In this document: piece by piece, positions 1 through 28,843 of the stretch
Layout of the letters: each line of letters starts with the position of its first letter
Numbering within the stretch: position 1 is the first letter of the stretch
NCBI RefSeq assembly: GCF_036711975.1
Contig: NC_091966.1
Span: forward strand, 44,151,501-44,215,500
Length of the DNA: 64,000 bases
Source of the DNA: Onthophagus taurus
Lineage: Eukaryota > Arthropoda > Insecta > Coleoptera > Scarabaeidae
Direction of reading: 5' to 3'
The notes under the pieces: model-generated
Database searches by the model: none
What the model saw: only the letters and a program-made list of their open reading frames with translations
Told to the model about the DNA's origin: nothing
Made by a program: the position numbers and the translations under genes

Positions 1-283
1 CGACCAGTCCGCGGCACGTCCACGGGTCGGATGGAACAGCACTTTTCAACTGCGCAGGCTGGTGACTGTCAATTGGCAGTCAAAAGTGCGGTTGGAACGA
101 ACCTAATGTCATTGTGACGCGCCGTTTTTACTAAATTAAACTTTTTTAGAAAATATTTTTAACAGCAATGAGTACCAATCCGTTTTTGATCATTTTAAAT
201 AGTTCAAAACGATTTAAACATTTTTACTACAATGTATCTAATTTTCGGATATTATGATTAATTTTTTTCTTTCAAAAGGTGAT

Positions 284-2295
284 ATGGAATCGGATCATGA
301 AAAACCACAGAGTCCAGAAGCGAAAAAAGAATCGATAAACATCACTCACGACGATTTATCAGACGTTTCCGATTTAGATGATTCAATAGGATGTCATTCT
401 GAGGAAGAAGAAGAAGAACATAAAGAGGATAAAATCGAAGATGAAGAAGAAGAACAAATTCCCGCCGATCCTAAGCCGACCGAAACGGAAGTAAAAAAGG
501 TTTCTGAAAAAACGAGTAAAGCTGAAGAAGGCGAAGAACAACTCGATTTTGAAGCGGAAGATGGTGAATGTCAAGATCAAGAGCCGACGAAAGATGAAGA
601 TAAAGAAGCTGTTGCCCAAAAAGTGGAGGAAAAAGATAAAAAAGAAGAAAAGGATGAATTAGAAGAGGGGGAGGTAACTGATGAGGATGAAGCTCGACCT
701 GAAGAAACTGAACCGAGACCGGTTTGTCGATTTTTTTCGAGGGGGCAATGCACTTGGGGTGCAAGTTGTCGGTTTCTTCACCCAGGTGTAACAGATAAAG
801 GAAATTACACCATGTTCGAAATGATTAGACCAGTTATTCCGGGTGAGTACGGTCGTGAAGAGCGAATGTACCGTCCTGAACCCCCGATGGTAGAATCGGC
901 TTGGGAACGCGGCTTAAGAACAGCAAAAGAAATGTTAAGGAAGTCTATGAAAAGGAAAGAACAAGATATTGATTTTGAAGAGAAAAAAATGAACCTTAGT
1001 TTAGCTCAAGAAGAATTTGATAAAGAAAATGGTTATTACGCTAGGGCCCCATCGCCTGAGCCACGATACGTAATGAGACCACACCATCCGGTTCCCGCTG
1101 AATATCCTCCTATTGCTCGACCACCACCTCCCGAAGAATACTACGGACGACGTCAAGTTTTGTACGAACCCGAATTTCAGCCAAGAGAAAGAGTGCGCCC
1201 ATCTTACAGAGAATTACCACCACATCGTATGCCGGATTATTACAACAATAAATACGAAGAAGAAGCACCCGGACAATCTTCATCAAAACCGCGGCGACCA
1301 AAACGCGAAGTTATCGTTCAAAAAGTACCGGAAGAACGTCCGCAAGGTAGAGGAGACGAATGGTCGGATCCGTGGATGAGATCAAAATCCCCTGGAACGA
1401 GAAAAGGAAGGAAGAGATCATACAGTTCTGGTTCGAGTTATTCATCAAGTAGCTCATCGAGATCTTCTTCACGATCGAGTCGAAGTTCATATAGTTCTCG
1501 ATCGAGAACCTCTAGGCATAAGAAAGAAAATCGTTCACATCGACCAAGGCAAGCGGTTTCACCGTCGGTTATTGTTTCCGAAAGAAAAGCTGCTAATGAA
1601 CGTGCTGCTCTTATGAATCCACCAGCACCAAAGAAAAAGGCTTTATCACCAGGTAAATTAATTCAAAATTACTTTGAATTAAAAAAGAATATTGTAATTA
1701 AATCAATTAATTCTTTTGTTAGGTATGATGCGTGTTGGTGCTCAAAACCCACCACCACCATCCAAATCCGATTTGGGGCGTACAACGAGCAAATTAGCTA
1801 TCGCAGCAGCTTTAGCTCGAGTAAAAGGTAGAAGGCGTTCGTCTCGTTCATCATCCGAGTCATCCGGTTCAAGTTCAAGCGACTCTGATTCTTCAGGATC
1901 GAGCAGTTCTACGAGTAGAGATGGGAGTCCTCCACCTCGACGTAAGTTAACTCACCAACTTGTAGTAGGTAAACTATTTAAGAGCGTTTGTAGGTGTTGA
2001 TTTAGCGATGGCATTAAAAGCTCAAGCGATGGATGTTTTGAAAGGTGGTACGGAAAAGAAACAAATTAAATTGAATTTAAAAAATCCGGTTGGAGTAAGA
2101 AAACCAGAAACGGGTGATGTTAGGAAAATTGAGAGTTCAGGGGGTGGTGGGAAAAAGAGGGTTGCTGCTTCACCACCTTTGGTCGATCCTAAAGCAGCGT
2201 CTAATAAAAAGGCAACATCGAGAAGGGAGGAATTGTTGAAACAATTAAAGGCGGTGGAAGATGCTATTGCTAAAAAGAGATCGAAAGTTAATTGA
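284..2295 (+). CDS. ZC3H18: ZC3H18-like CCCH zinc-finger nuclear RNA protein
   Basis: Three exons: 284-1652, 1723-1941 and 1994-2295, giving 629 residues; both introns are short and in phase 1. Residues 1-145 are strongly acidic (Glu/Asp/Lys runs). One CCCH finger of spacing CX7CX5CX3H lies near residues 148-166 (CRFFSRGQC...CRFLH), followed by HPGVTDKGNYT as in vertebrate ZC3H18. The rest is Pro/Arg-rich, then Arg-Ser rich blocks, then a C-terminal Lys-rich coiled segment (REELLKQLKAVEDAIAKKR). ZC3H18 is known to link the nuclear cap-binding complex to the NEXT-exosome in RNA turnover; that role is transferred by family. An in-frame ATG at 254 precedes the chosen one, but the sequence between them ends in CAAAAG before GTGATATGG and looks like a 3' splice site, so 284 is preferred. 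Confidence 0.87.
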
Positions 2296-2749
2296 TTGCA
2301 AAAAAATTAATTGGAGGGAGATTAATGACAAAAAAAGGTAATGATGGTTTATTATTTTATATTATTATTGTTAGGATTTAAATGTGAAGCACAATGAAGT
2401 TATTTTCGTTCTTTTTTTATATTTTTTTTGTAACAGTTTCTCGTATCTTGTGAATAACTGTGAGATTTATTTCTTTTTTTTTTTTTTTAATTAGGATAAA
2501 TCTTTTAATGTTGAGTGATGATAAGATCGTTACTATAAGTAATTAACTAATTTTCTTTTCTTGAAATTAATTATTTCTTCATAATAATCAATAACTGTCG
2601 AGTATTTACTCTAATTAAGAAATACTTTGAAGAAAACAATTAAATCATAAAAATAAAACGTTAACAAATAGTTGTTAGTTTTAAAAATGTAACGATAATT
2701 GAAGTTTTCTTTTTTATGATTTACAGTGTTTATTATATATAACGTTGTA

Positions 2750-2755
2750 AATAAA
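2750..2755 (+). terminator. polyadenylation signal of the ZC3H18-like gene
   Basis: AATAAA about 455 bases after the stop codon, followed by a T-rich stretch. It is the best placed candidate for the mRNA 3' end; the 2296-2750 stretch would be the 3' UTR and shows no other feature. Confidence 0.45.
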
Positions 2756-2789
2756 TGCATTTGGATTTAAAAGAAAAGGTAATTTTATT

Positions 2790-3203
2790 TATGAAAAGAA
2801 CCTGCTTCCTAAAAGGAATTCCTAAGAAATCTTTATTTAAATATTATAATTTTGTTACAGTTCAATATGTTAATGAATTAACCTTGAAATTCAATGAACT
2901 AGAAAAATTCCACATCTAGATTTTAAATTTTTGAACAACTTTAAAGAAAAACTAACATTGTTAGTAATGGTAATAGCAATTGCTATAATATGATTGGCAT
3001 TTGAACGAATTATTGAAACATTATAGACAGCGATCAAGCATATTTTCGTCATTCTGGTTATGTTAACCTGTAGATGTTATCAGTATCAACTTGCAGTATT
3101 TAGAGTGTAACATAGTGTAATTAGTGAAGATACTTACAACAGTATCTGAATCAATGTAATTAATTTTTATTCTCATCGAATCTTAGAATTTGCAATGTTT
3201 AGT
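2790..3203. other. AT-rich spacer, nothing recognised
   Basis: No open frame, repeat or RNA gene could be supported between the ZC3H18 3' end and the transposon that starts at 3208. Confidence 0.5.
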
Positions 3204-3585
3204 ATCTGGGTCATTCTCAGAAAGGGTGGAAAAAAGGTTTATAAGAAAAAAAAATCGTGTAATTAGTTTTGTAGGTTATATATTTATCGAAGAAAACATA
3301 TTAGTATAACAAAAGTTTTGTACTTTGAGAATATAATTAAATAATGTTAAGTTTAGAGGTAACGGAGTTGACAAATAATAATTTAATTCCAAGTTTTGTT
3401 CCTAACATCTCAACTTATTGCATACTAAACTCAATGGCATATCATCATCCAATGATGATGAATCTGTATATACAACGCTATAACGTAGAGCTGTTCTATA
3501 CTCCTTAGATCCAAGTTATAGTGTGAGCAAAGCTGGCCGGGTTCACAACACAGACATGTCAGTTCTCTGAAAGTAAGTCTATTCC

Positions 3586-4270
3586 TTATTTATTGATCCA
3601 GGCTACTTTCATCGTACCTTTAAACATAGGAATATTTTCTGGGATCAGTTCGTCGATTATAGGGATTAGTTTTTCATCGATACGAAAGATCTTGATCCCT
3701 TTTATTGAGTTTTGTAAGACTTTTACTAAAGTATCGTAATCTGGTGTGGATACTTTTAATATACAACTAAGGTATGAAAAGTGTGGTAAGGTTGCTTGAC
3801 AGACTTTACCACGCCGCAGTTATATCTAAGATATCTGATGCTTTAAAGAGCCAAAGTGTGCAGATTGTACTTTTTCAGTATATTTCCAGAAGTAATTTTT
3901 AGAAAAATCCATATGGATCAAGATTTTATCAACAGATAAATTCTTTTTCACTACATTTATACACCGATACTGATGGATATACTCCTGAGGTGCAACATAT
4001 ATGTATCTCGGAATAGATTGTATCAATTCTGTAACTACTTGGTGTTTTTCTAGCTGCCTTTTTTGCTTGGTAAGTTTCTTACTATGTTCCCTCTATTCTT
4101 CCCTTTTACGTCTTTTATCTGGATCTGTTAACATTGATATCTTTTTTATTTTATCGTAATTCACTCTGCGATGATACCGCTGTCTTTCCTTCAATTTAGC
4201 AATTTCATAAGCCTCAGGATCATTTTTTCGTTGCGCTCTCAGTTTTCTCAAAGCATCCCTCTTCTTTTAA
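3586..4270 (-). pseudogene. transposase remnant of the 3208-5329 element
   Basis: Reading the minus strand from 4270 gives a basic N-terminal stretch (RDALRKLRAQRKNDPEAYEI...), one stop codon, then a conserved-looking block near 3850-3950 with VDKILIHMDFSKNY and VQSAHFGS. Downstream, after a break, comes a C-terminal piece ending IPENIPMFKGTMKVAW. I have seen HMDFSENY/VHFG blocks in multi-copy arthropod proteins thought to be DDE transposases, so this is called a transposase relic. The central catalytic region between the block and the C-terminus is absent, consistent with an internal deletion. Confidence 0.55.
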
Positions 4271-4572
4271 TTGCATATTTTCTTTTACTTTGATGTTGTA
4301 ACCGCAGCCTCACTTAAGACCTTACCTCTAGTTTTCACATTTTGGAACAAAAGAATAATAAAACGTAAAATCGAAATTATACTCAAAATTAGATCTCGTC
4401 TAAAGCAAGAGAAACATGGTGCATATAAATTTGGAAATTATCACATTTGAGCGCTGTTTTCTTTTTCTTTAACTTTTAACTAAATGTTGGATACATTGAA
4501 AATAAAATATTTACAGTACATAATGCGTTGTAACTGTTAAATGTGGCTGTAAATGCTACTGCCTAACATTAG

Positions 4573-4943
4573 TAACGGAGTTGAAATTCACGGAGTTGAG
4601 AAAACGCGCTTTCAAAAATATTCAAAATTAAACTAAATTAGATTTTATGCTGATAGTTGTATACCGTGTTCGTATATTTTTTAGTAATTTACTTAATGTA
4701 ATTACAGTAAGAAATCACTTAAACTTTACCTTTCACGACAGGTAACGGAGTTGAGAAACCGAATAGCCAGAAAATATTTGTAGAAATCAATCAAAATCTT
4801 GAATATATTCAGCGTGTCAATTTTATATTTTTTAACAGTTATTGTGTCATACTAATATTAACTTCCCTGTGCAGTGTTAACAATGAGCCGGGTAACCATA
4901 GCGACACGAATATTTATATTAGAAGATGTGGTAACGGAGTTGA
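4573..4943 (+). repeat. clustered TAACGGAGTTGA motif
   Basis: Exact 12-mers at 4573, 4743 and 4932 plus CGGAGTTGAG at 4591; another exact copy stands at 3360 near the other end of the element. All are in the same orientation. Such subterminal motifs in DNA transposons are often transposase binding sites. Confidence 0.6.
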
Positions 4944-5985
4944 GATTAAAACGAGGGACACAACATTTTCGAGATTAATTTAAAACCAAAATGTATAACA
5001 AATTGCAAACCATCTTCAAATCGATTTGTTAATTACCCCATATAAAAAAGACAGTAATAAAATGATATAATACTATTTTATTTCCGATTTAGAAATAGTT
5101 TTAGTTGCAATTTTACCAGAGGGACACCTGAATATTTAATGAAGTGCGAACCAACTTTTAAAAATTTTTGAATTTTGTGTACATAAAATATTTGTTACTT
5201 TAATGTAACTTAATGAAGTAATACTAATGAGTCTCACCATATAGCTTTTTGCTCGAATGAATGTACTTATCTCAGTATATAAGATTTGATATTAGAGGGA
5301 CACTTTTTTAGCCCTTCTGAGAACGACCCATCTGATTCTGAGATAAAATTTGTCGCCCGTTTCTTGTTGGCGGTTCGATTCCAAGGTTTATAAAGGTAAG
5401 AGGCTAAGAAATTGACGATAACCCGAATCAATTCATTACGTCATCAATAGTAAATGAGGTTTTCGGTACATGAATAATACAATAACACTAGTTAATTCCA
5501 ATAAATGTGAGACTTATTCATGAATTGAGAGAATATGAATGGCATTTTAACAAATCATTGGAATATTGCTGCCAGAAGATTACTGATTGTGGTATCAAAG
5601 CAACTGTTCTGTAATTATTGCAGTTTGTTGGTTAGCTGTTTTTATAAATAACTAGTGATTCGCACTGTTCAGTTGGCCATTGTCTTGTGCTCCTTATTTT
5701 TGAGGATAAAGTGTATACATGCCATTCCTTGGGTGGTATGAATAAAGGAGAGTAAAACCTTATACTCGCAAAATTTCGAGCATTTGCTACATATTTTATG
5801 AATAAAAATGTAAGTAAAAGCTTTTACTCAACACTTTCCTCTGAGCATGAGCATCTACTTACTTTTAAGCATATGCTCCGATTGATATGAATAAAACGGA
5901 GGTTTTGCTTCACATTTTGAGCATATGCTCGATAAAATGTGCATCTAGTTCAGTACTAGATGCACCCTTTCAGTGGTCGGTAATA

Positions 5986-6993
5986 ATGGCAGAGTTTATT
6001 AATTTACGGGCAGAAAAACATTACAAAGTACGAAGAGGAGCTGATAACCGAGATTTTAAATCACTTTACCGGTTTGAGGAAGAAAATTTGCATTACATTG
6101 CAACACACTTTATGGGCGAGAACAACGAAAGAAGAGGAGGTGCTCTTTCGTCGGACCTTAAAATTAAGATATTTTTACGGTATATGACCAATCCTGGTTT
6201 CCAAACTGGTGTTGCTGAAGAATTGGGAATTCATCAGTCGACAGTATCAAAAACAATTACGTTCGTGATTAACAAAATACTCGAAAAAGCTCCTTTATGG
6301 ATCAAATTTCCGTCAACGTTGAACCAAGTAAACGAAGCACAGGAGAGGTGGCAGGAGACATTTCAATTTCCATGTGCGATAGGCGTAATTGATTGCACAC
6401 ACGTTCAAATATTGAAACCTATCCATCACGGTGATGAATACATCAACAGAAAGGGGTTGGCGACTTTAAATGTGCAAGCAACGTGCAACTCCAAAGAAAT
6501 CTTTACTAGTGTTGATGCAAGTTGGCCGGGTTCTGTGCATGACGCTAGAATTTGGAGAAATTCTGAAACACGTTTGATTATGCAACAATTCCCTGGTGCA
6601 ATATTATTAGGAGATGACGGTTATGGTTTGGAACCGTGGCTAATGACACCATTTCGGAACCCAAATAACGAATCTGAAAGAACTTACAACAGATTGTTTA
6701 AGAAAGAAAAGGTGATTATCGAAAGATGTTTCGGCCAACTTAAGCGAAGATTTCCAATTCTAAAATATATGTGCCGTGTTAAATTGGAAAGAGTCCCTTC
6801 CGTTATTGTTTGTTGCATTGTACTACACAACATTGCCAAATATTTAGGAGATGCAGATTTTCCAGATGATGATGATGAAGAAAATCTCAATAACGGCGAA
6901 GAATATGAATTAGAAGAAGATCGTCTTCTTCAGCGTGCAAGAGAGCGAAGACTTGAAATAGCTGATGTTATCTTTACACAGAATTTGAGGTAG
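5986..6993 (+). CDS. Harbinger (DDE_Tnp_4) transposase
   Basis: A 335-residue intronless frame. A helix-turn-helix appears near residues 70-95 (GVAEELGIHQSTVSKT). The catalytic acid residues are visible: first Asp in GVIDCTH, second in the ILLGDDGYG block, and Glu in IERCFGQLKRRFPIL; the SWPGSVHDARIW block between them is typical of HARBI1-like enzymes. The protein would cut and insert the element with its Myb-like partner. The frame stays open upstream to an ATG at 5887, but that extension lies in the repeat-rich terminal region; MAEFINLRAEKHYK at 5986 looks like the real N-terminus. No break is seen. Confidence 0.9.
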   Translation: MAEFINLRAEKHYKVRRGADNRDFKSLYRFEEENLHYIATHFMGENNERRGGALSSDLKIKIFLRYMTNPGFQTGVAEELGIHQSTVSKTITFVINKILEKAPLWIKFPSTLNQVNEAQERWQETFQFPCAIGVIDCTHVQILKPIHHGDEYINRKGLATLNVQATCNSKEIFTSVDASWPGSVHDARIWRNSETRLIMQQFPGAILLGDDGYGLEPWLMTPFRNPNNESERTYNRLFKKEKVIIERCFGQLKRRFPILKYMCRVKLERVPSVIVCCIVLHNIAKYLGDADFPDDDDEENLNNGEEYELEEDRLLQRARERRLEIADVIFTQNLR

Positions 6994-7821
6994 AAGTTTG
7001 TGTATTATAAGAGTTTGAAATAATTAAAATAAAAAACATATATATTGATATTTTTATTAAGTACTTATGCTTTACAAATTTAAATATACAAAAAAATATT
7101 TTTATCTACAACTATTGAATTATCTATTCGTTATACAATTGATTTTTGACGGGTAATGACACTCATTACCCATGACAGACAAAGTGTTGAATAATGAGGC
7201 CATTATTCCACACTTCTGACACTGCCTACTAATCAAAAAATAAAATATTAACAGAAATGACAGCTTTCTTATATTGAGGTTATGTCTGAAATGTCTATCA
7301 AGTTTATTTTTTTTTTCGTTTTTTTGATTTTTTTTTCAAAATTAAATAGTTGTAGATAAAGTATAGTATTCAAATTGCGTATAATGGATGTTACCCACTC
7401 AGATTACAACACTCGCTCGTGTTGCAACTTCTTCTTCGTGGGTAACAGCCGCCATTGTACGCTTGTTGAATAATATACTATTATGCGCCGTACAACAATA
7501 ACAAAAATAAAATGCTTCTGGTACAAATTATAACCCTTAAGAATGTAATGTTTTATTTATGTTAAATAAAGAGAAAATTCTTAGTATGAAATGTTTTTTT
7601 TAATTCCTACAATAACTCAGAAAAAAAACGTGTTATATGAAATAAAGATAAAATTCTTGTATGGCAAGTCTTTTTCCTACAATAGCCCTTAAGAAAAATC
7701 ATTTTATAAAAATAACAAATATCCCTTAACAAAAAACATGTTTTGTAAATGTAATCTTTGCATGGAATCATATCATATTGTTAGTACCAAAGTATCTATC
7801 TAAACCAAATTTATTATTTCT

Positions 7822-8740
7822 TTAAAGCACTGCGTACCTAGGTACATCATTATCGTTTTCGTTTCCATCAGGCTCATAATAAGAGCGACCGGTATTGGAT
7901 TTTTGCATCATTTCTCGATAATACTGCCTTTGAACACGAGTGGTCTCCAATTGTTCGATAAGTACCAATCGTTGCAATTCCTGAGTAGTGAGTTTGGAAG
8001 TTTCTTCTGTTTCATATGTTTCTAAATTCTTCTTCGTTTGATGTTTTGTAGGTCGAGGTGGCACAAGGGAAGCTATTTGGGGACTAAATTCATCCGTCTG
8101 CGCAGACTCAAGCAATATAGAAGATGATAAATCTTCGTTGTTTTTGTTTATTTTGGTGGTAGGAGGTCCAATACTTTTTGCTCCTATAATAAAAACGGAA
8201 CATATTTAGCCATTAGTTTAAAATTATGAATGAAAATAACTACCTATTTCATATTTCGTACAAATTTTTAGTGTTTCAAAGAGCCATTTTTTATACATCT
8301 AGTTAGGTAAGTTATGTAAAGAATTAACTTTAACAAAGTTTTATGAATATATACGCGATACATATATTTGTATAACATAAACAGGTTAAATAAAATACAT
8401 ACTTACCAGGAATTTTGCTTATAGTCGGATTATCCTCTCCATCCATTAATTCGTGCAAAATTTTTTCCCACTGGCATAAAACGGTTTTTTTATTCCCGGT
8501 TTTGTTTTTGTCCACTTTGCTTTTTAGCCTCGTTTTCATATTGTTTACTTTTTTCATCAATTGAGAAGAGGTTAATGGTTTTCCCAATTGACGTTCTAGC
8601 TCAAGAACTGATTGCCTCAAGGCTTCATCTTTCAATGTTTTTTTCTGCGGAATTTGTGTTTTCCATGACCTTTTTTGCAACTGCAATGCTACTAGCAAAT
8701 TGTTGCTTGATACATCGTCACCATTTTCTTCTGCCGACAT
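7822..8740 (-). CDS. Harbinger accessory protein, Myb/SANT-like
   Basis: Two exons, 8740-8407 and 8183-7822, joined in phase 1, giving 231 residues. The N-terminal half (about residues 20-100) has the pattern of the Myb/SANT-like protein of Harbinger elements: KKTLKDEALRQSVLELERQ, LTSSQLMKKVNNMKTRLKSK, then CQWEKILHELM. The C-terminal half is charged, with a probable coiled helix (LTTQELQRLVLIEQLETTR). In known Harbinger systems this second protein helps the transposase reach the nucleus and bind the ends. Splice signals are GTAAGTAT and ATTATAG. The frame is intact. Confidence 0.82.
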
Positions 8741-10168
8741 TGTTGTCTTACAAATTACTGGTTTATACAAAGCATTAAACTTCTAAGGGTATAATTCAGT
8801 ATGTTAGGTTAGGTAAATAAACACAAACATCAAATACTAAGAGCGTAAGTATAACAACTGCGGCACCGATTTATACAAGTCACGACGAGTTAGACGAGCA
8901 AATCCTCATTTGATCTAAGCAGATGCTCATAAGTAAAAGCAAATCATTATTCATACAAATCGGAGCAAATGCTTATACTCGGACCTTTTACTTTCAGCAT
9001 AAGCTTATAGCTGTTGCTTATACTTAAGAGCATTTGCTCGCTTTTTATTCATACCACCCCTTGTCTTTCTCCCTTGGTTTTGTAGATTTCGGCAGATATC
9101 CCATCTAATAATTTGTGAAATACGTTAACAATAATAAAAAGCTGTGTGGTAAATGTGATTCGATTTAATATTACGGAGGTAACATAAGGTCTTTTGTAAC
9201 ATAAAAGAAATACTTTACAACAAATTTGGATTAAATACATGAAAACATAAACAATTACTGATATAGAAAGGTAATCTAAAGTTTATGTAGACGATAAAAT
9301 CTTAAAAAAGAAAGATTCAAATATTTACATTTTAAACTATTTTGATTCACAAAAAATCGGGATAAAAATTAAAAAAAAAATCGATTTATTATCGTATAAT
9401 TTATTGATATATTCTTCTATATTATACATTTAGGAAGTTTTGGCTTCGTCGCCAAAAAAAAATAAAAATAAACAAAAAAAAATTGTAACAAAAGGTGAAA
9501 ACAGCACAAAACGTTCTTATATCAACTAAGAAAAAATATATTTACACGAATATCAAACGTTTTGACCAATATAATCAATCTAAAAAAAAAAAGAGTCAAA
9601 AACGTTATAAACTAAAACGATTCGCTTAATTAATAATAAAACAGAAAGAAAAATTGAACAAAAAATCCACCGTTTCACATCCTTTTTTCTTTTAAATTTT
9701 CGGTGGTTGTTAGCACCTAGCATACACATATACCTTAAAAATTAGGTTTTTAATCTTTATTTACAATTATTATCGTTAGTTCCAAGTAGATAACAATGTC
9801 TGGTTCTTAATTGACACCTATTTTTTGAGGATGAAGGAACGAAAATCATCCTAAATTGATGATAAAAACCATCAATATTAAATCAACTTTTTTATTTGAT
9901 TTGTATACAGCTTTTTAAAATCAAAATAACTCATTTATATATCTCAAGTTATAAGTTTAATTTTTTTTATTTCGTTTTAAATAAACAAACGATAAAGTCC
10001 TGTTCTTATCAATTAGATAAAGACCAATGGAAGGTTTTCATCGAAATCGCGATTACTTTATTTACATTATGAAACGTTATTTATTTCTTTTTGGGGTCTT
10101 TGTAATTAGTTAATTGTAAAAAAATTAAACTGGATTAAGTAGTGATAATAGATTAAAATAGATCTTAC

Positions 10169-10420
10169 CTTTGCCAACCGAATTTTGCGTTCTCTTTACT
10201 GAATTCAACTAAGCCCGCTTCCGACCTCGCCTTAGTCGAGTACAATCGTTCATTCTTTCTTTTGAGTTTAGCCGAGGCCGGTTGAGGTCGAGGCGCTGTA
10301 GCATGTTTGCCAAATTTAGTTCGATTCGGTATTAATTGCAGAGTCTTTGATTTTGCCTGATTATAGTGGAATGGTATGATTTTAACCAATAAAGCCGAGA
10401 CTCTATAATTACTACCATAT
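10169..10420 (-). other. orphan exon-like open stretch
   Basis: On the minus strand an ATTATAG acceptor-like site at about 10410 is followed by an open frame of about 80 codons (FGKHATAPRPQPASAKLKRK, RSEAGLVEFSKENAKFGW) that ends exactly at a consensus donor CAAAG/GTAAGA (10169/10168). Composition is less AT-rich than the surroundings. It lies after the UBALD stop, so it could be an exon of an unseen gene or chance. I recognise no family. Confidence 0.22.
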
Positions 10421-10615
10421 CAAATAAAGTATACTTAACACATTTAAAATGAAGTAAGTAGATAGCATTACACTTTATTAAGCCAAGATCGTTTATGACC
10501 GAAACGCTTTTTTCATTAATACCATATTCACCTAAAGGTAATCGATACGTTATAACGTCGATAATAGGCTTGCTTACTTCTTTTCTTCTTCGCTCGCGGC
10601 CTAGGGGCTGCTAAT

Positions 10616-10784
10616 GCAGAGTGTTAATTAATCATCGTAGCCGACGTCATCATTGCAAGTATGCAACCAATATTACAGTGCAATACGCATCATACGCAAA
10701 TCGCGTATTGCAATATCAATACTGTGATATTAGTTACATACTTGCAATGATGACGTCGGGTACAATAATTAATTAATACACTGT
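10616..10784. repeat. foldback/MITE-like imperfect palindrome
   Basis: Two arms of about 70-80 bases pair with each other: the left arm (10616-10687) contains CGACGTCATCATTGCAAGTA, the right arm (10702-10784) its complement. A small insertion (AATATCAAT) interrupts the right arm and the centre is about 14 bases. No clear target duplication was fixed. Confidence 0.75.
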
Positions 10785-11867
10785 ACAATGCCTCGATCGC
10801 AAGCGACCTTTGCGAACTAAGAGAAAATCTAGGATTCTGCTGGGTTAACTTAGTTAGAAAATGTTTTCCCATCTTTGCATATAAAATTTTGTATAACATG
10901 ATAAATATTTACTAAATTTAATCATTAATCTTCACTATCATTTTGAAAGTCGTAGTTCATGACAACGTAATACACTATAAAGTATGATAAGATGTTATGA
11001 TGACATCAAAGTGATAAGAAAACTATCAACAGAACTAGATCACCACATAAAAAGTTCTGTTGTTACAATATCAGTACTCATTGACTACATTCCCGGCAAA
11101 TATACTTTTACAAATGAGAAGACAAATCTATAGCAGGTAGATGTATGAATGAGATAATATCTCCTGCTAAATTAATGTTGAATCATTTCCATCTTTTTGA
11201 TAGAGACATTGTGCTCATCGAAGTGTTAATTTCTGTATATGTATATGATATAAATTATATGTATGTATAATTTCGCAAATTTTTTTAAAATTTATTTATT
11301 GTTCAATTCACAACCAAAGTGACTCGAAATTAATAACATTTCATAACTATTTTTAGTTATCCGATTTTTTTAACTAATAATGAAATTTATGGCACGATGT
11401 GGCAGTTTATACAATTACTAAAAATTAAAAAAAATAAAACCCGATTCTTATAAAAAAACTTAATAATCATACTTGTCAAATGAAATTAAAATTACATTAA
11501 TTGTGTCTGCAAATATAAAAAAACTGTATAAAAATCAAAAGCAATTTCACATTCTTTTGTTTCCACTTATTATTAAAGATTGACAAAAAAATCCCGTACC
11601 AACCATACGTATATTTTTAAGTGTTGTGGACAACCTGCGCGGATATATACTCTAATTTTTTTTGTTTTAATAACAGTTTAGTAGAAACGCGCCCCTCTTT
11701 CTTTATCTTTTCGTCAGGTTACGGAAATCGAACTTTGGGACTTGATCCGATCTCCGTTTATTATTACAATTAGAAACAAAACTTATGAATTTGATAAAAC
11801 AGTCACTCATCATCATCGTTATTAATTATTATTATTATTAATAATCGCGATAACCTCACACTCTATC

Positions 11868-28843
<16,976 letters not shown>

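Larger units (their letters stand above)
3208..5329 (-). mobile_element. decayed DNA transposon, 4-bp TSD (Sola-like?)
   Basis: The ends are inverted: GGGTCATTCTCAGAA at 3208 and its match GGGTCGTTCTCAGAA read on the minus strand from 5329. The four bases outside both ends are ATCT (3204-3207 and 5330-5333), a clean target duplication. Inside lie transposase remnants on the minus strand (3586-4270) and two short motifs repeated near the right side: TAACGGAGTTGA (3360, 4573, 4743, 4932, partial at 4589) and RGAGGGACAC (4952, 5118, 5294). The 4-bp TSD and the protein fragment suggest Sola or a relative; that family name is an inference. At 2.1 kb with one stop and missing transposase core it is not autonomous. 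Confidence 0.75.
5731..9059. mobile_element. PIF/Harbinger DNA transposon, whole-looking
   Basis: Terminal inverted repeats share GGGTGGTATGAATAAA (5731 forward, 9059 on the minus strand), flanked by CTT on both sides (5728-5730, 9060-9062), a 3-bp target duplication as expected for this superfamily. A second inverted pair lies inside: the GCTCCGATT...TATGAATAA blocks at about 5873-5895 and 8949-8972. Palindromic GAGCATWTGCTC motifs crowd both ends. The element carries two convergent genes with open frames, transposase (+) and a Myb/SANT-like accessory protein (-). Between them, 6994-7821, is AT-rich sequence with oppositely oriented 3' ends. Confidence 0.92.
9060..11867. other. AT-rich region, probable UBALD 3' UTR and spacer
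   Basis: Downstream of the UBALD stop on the minus strand. It holds an orphan exon-like stretch (10169-10420), a foldback element (10616-10784) and short ATT runs around 11820-11845. No other gene is visible; several TTTATT words near 9380-9400 could be minus-strand polyadenylation signals. Confidence 0.45.

Noticed and set aside
383-619. Minus-strand open frame rich in Phe
   Set aside because: It is the shadow of the acidic Glu-rich N-terminus of the ZC3H18-like gene.
5367-5380. GGTTCGATTCC, a tRNA T-loop-like word
   Set aside because: No A box, acceptor stem or cloverleaf could be fitted upstream.
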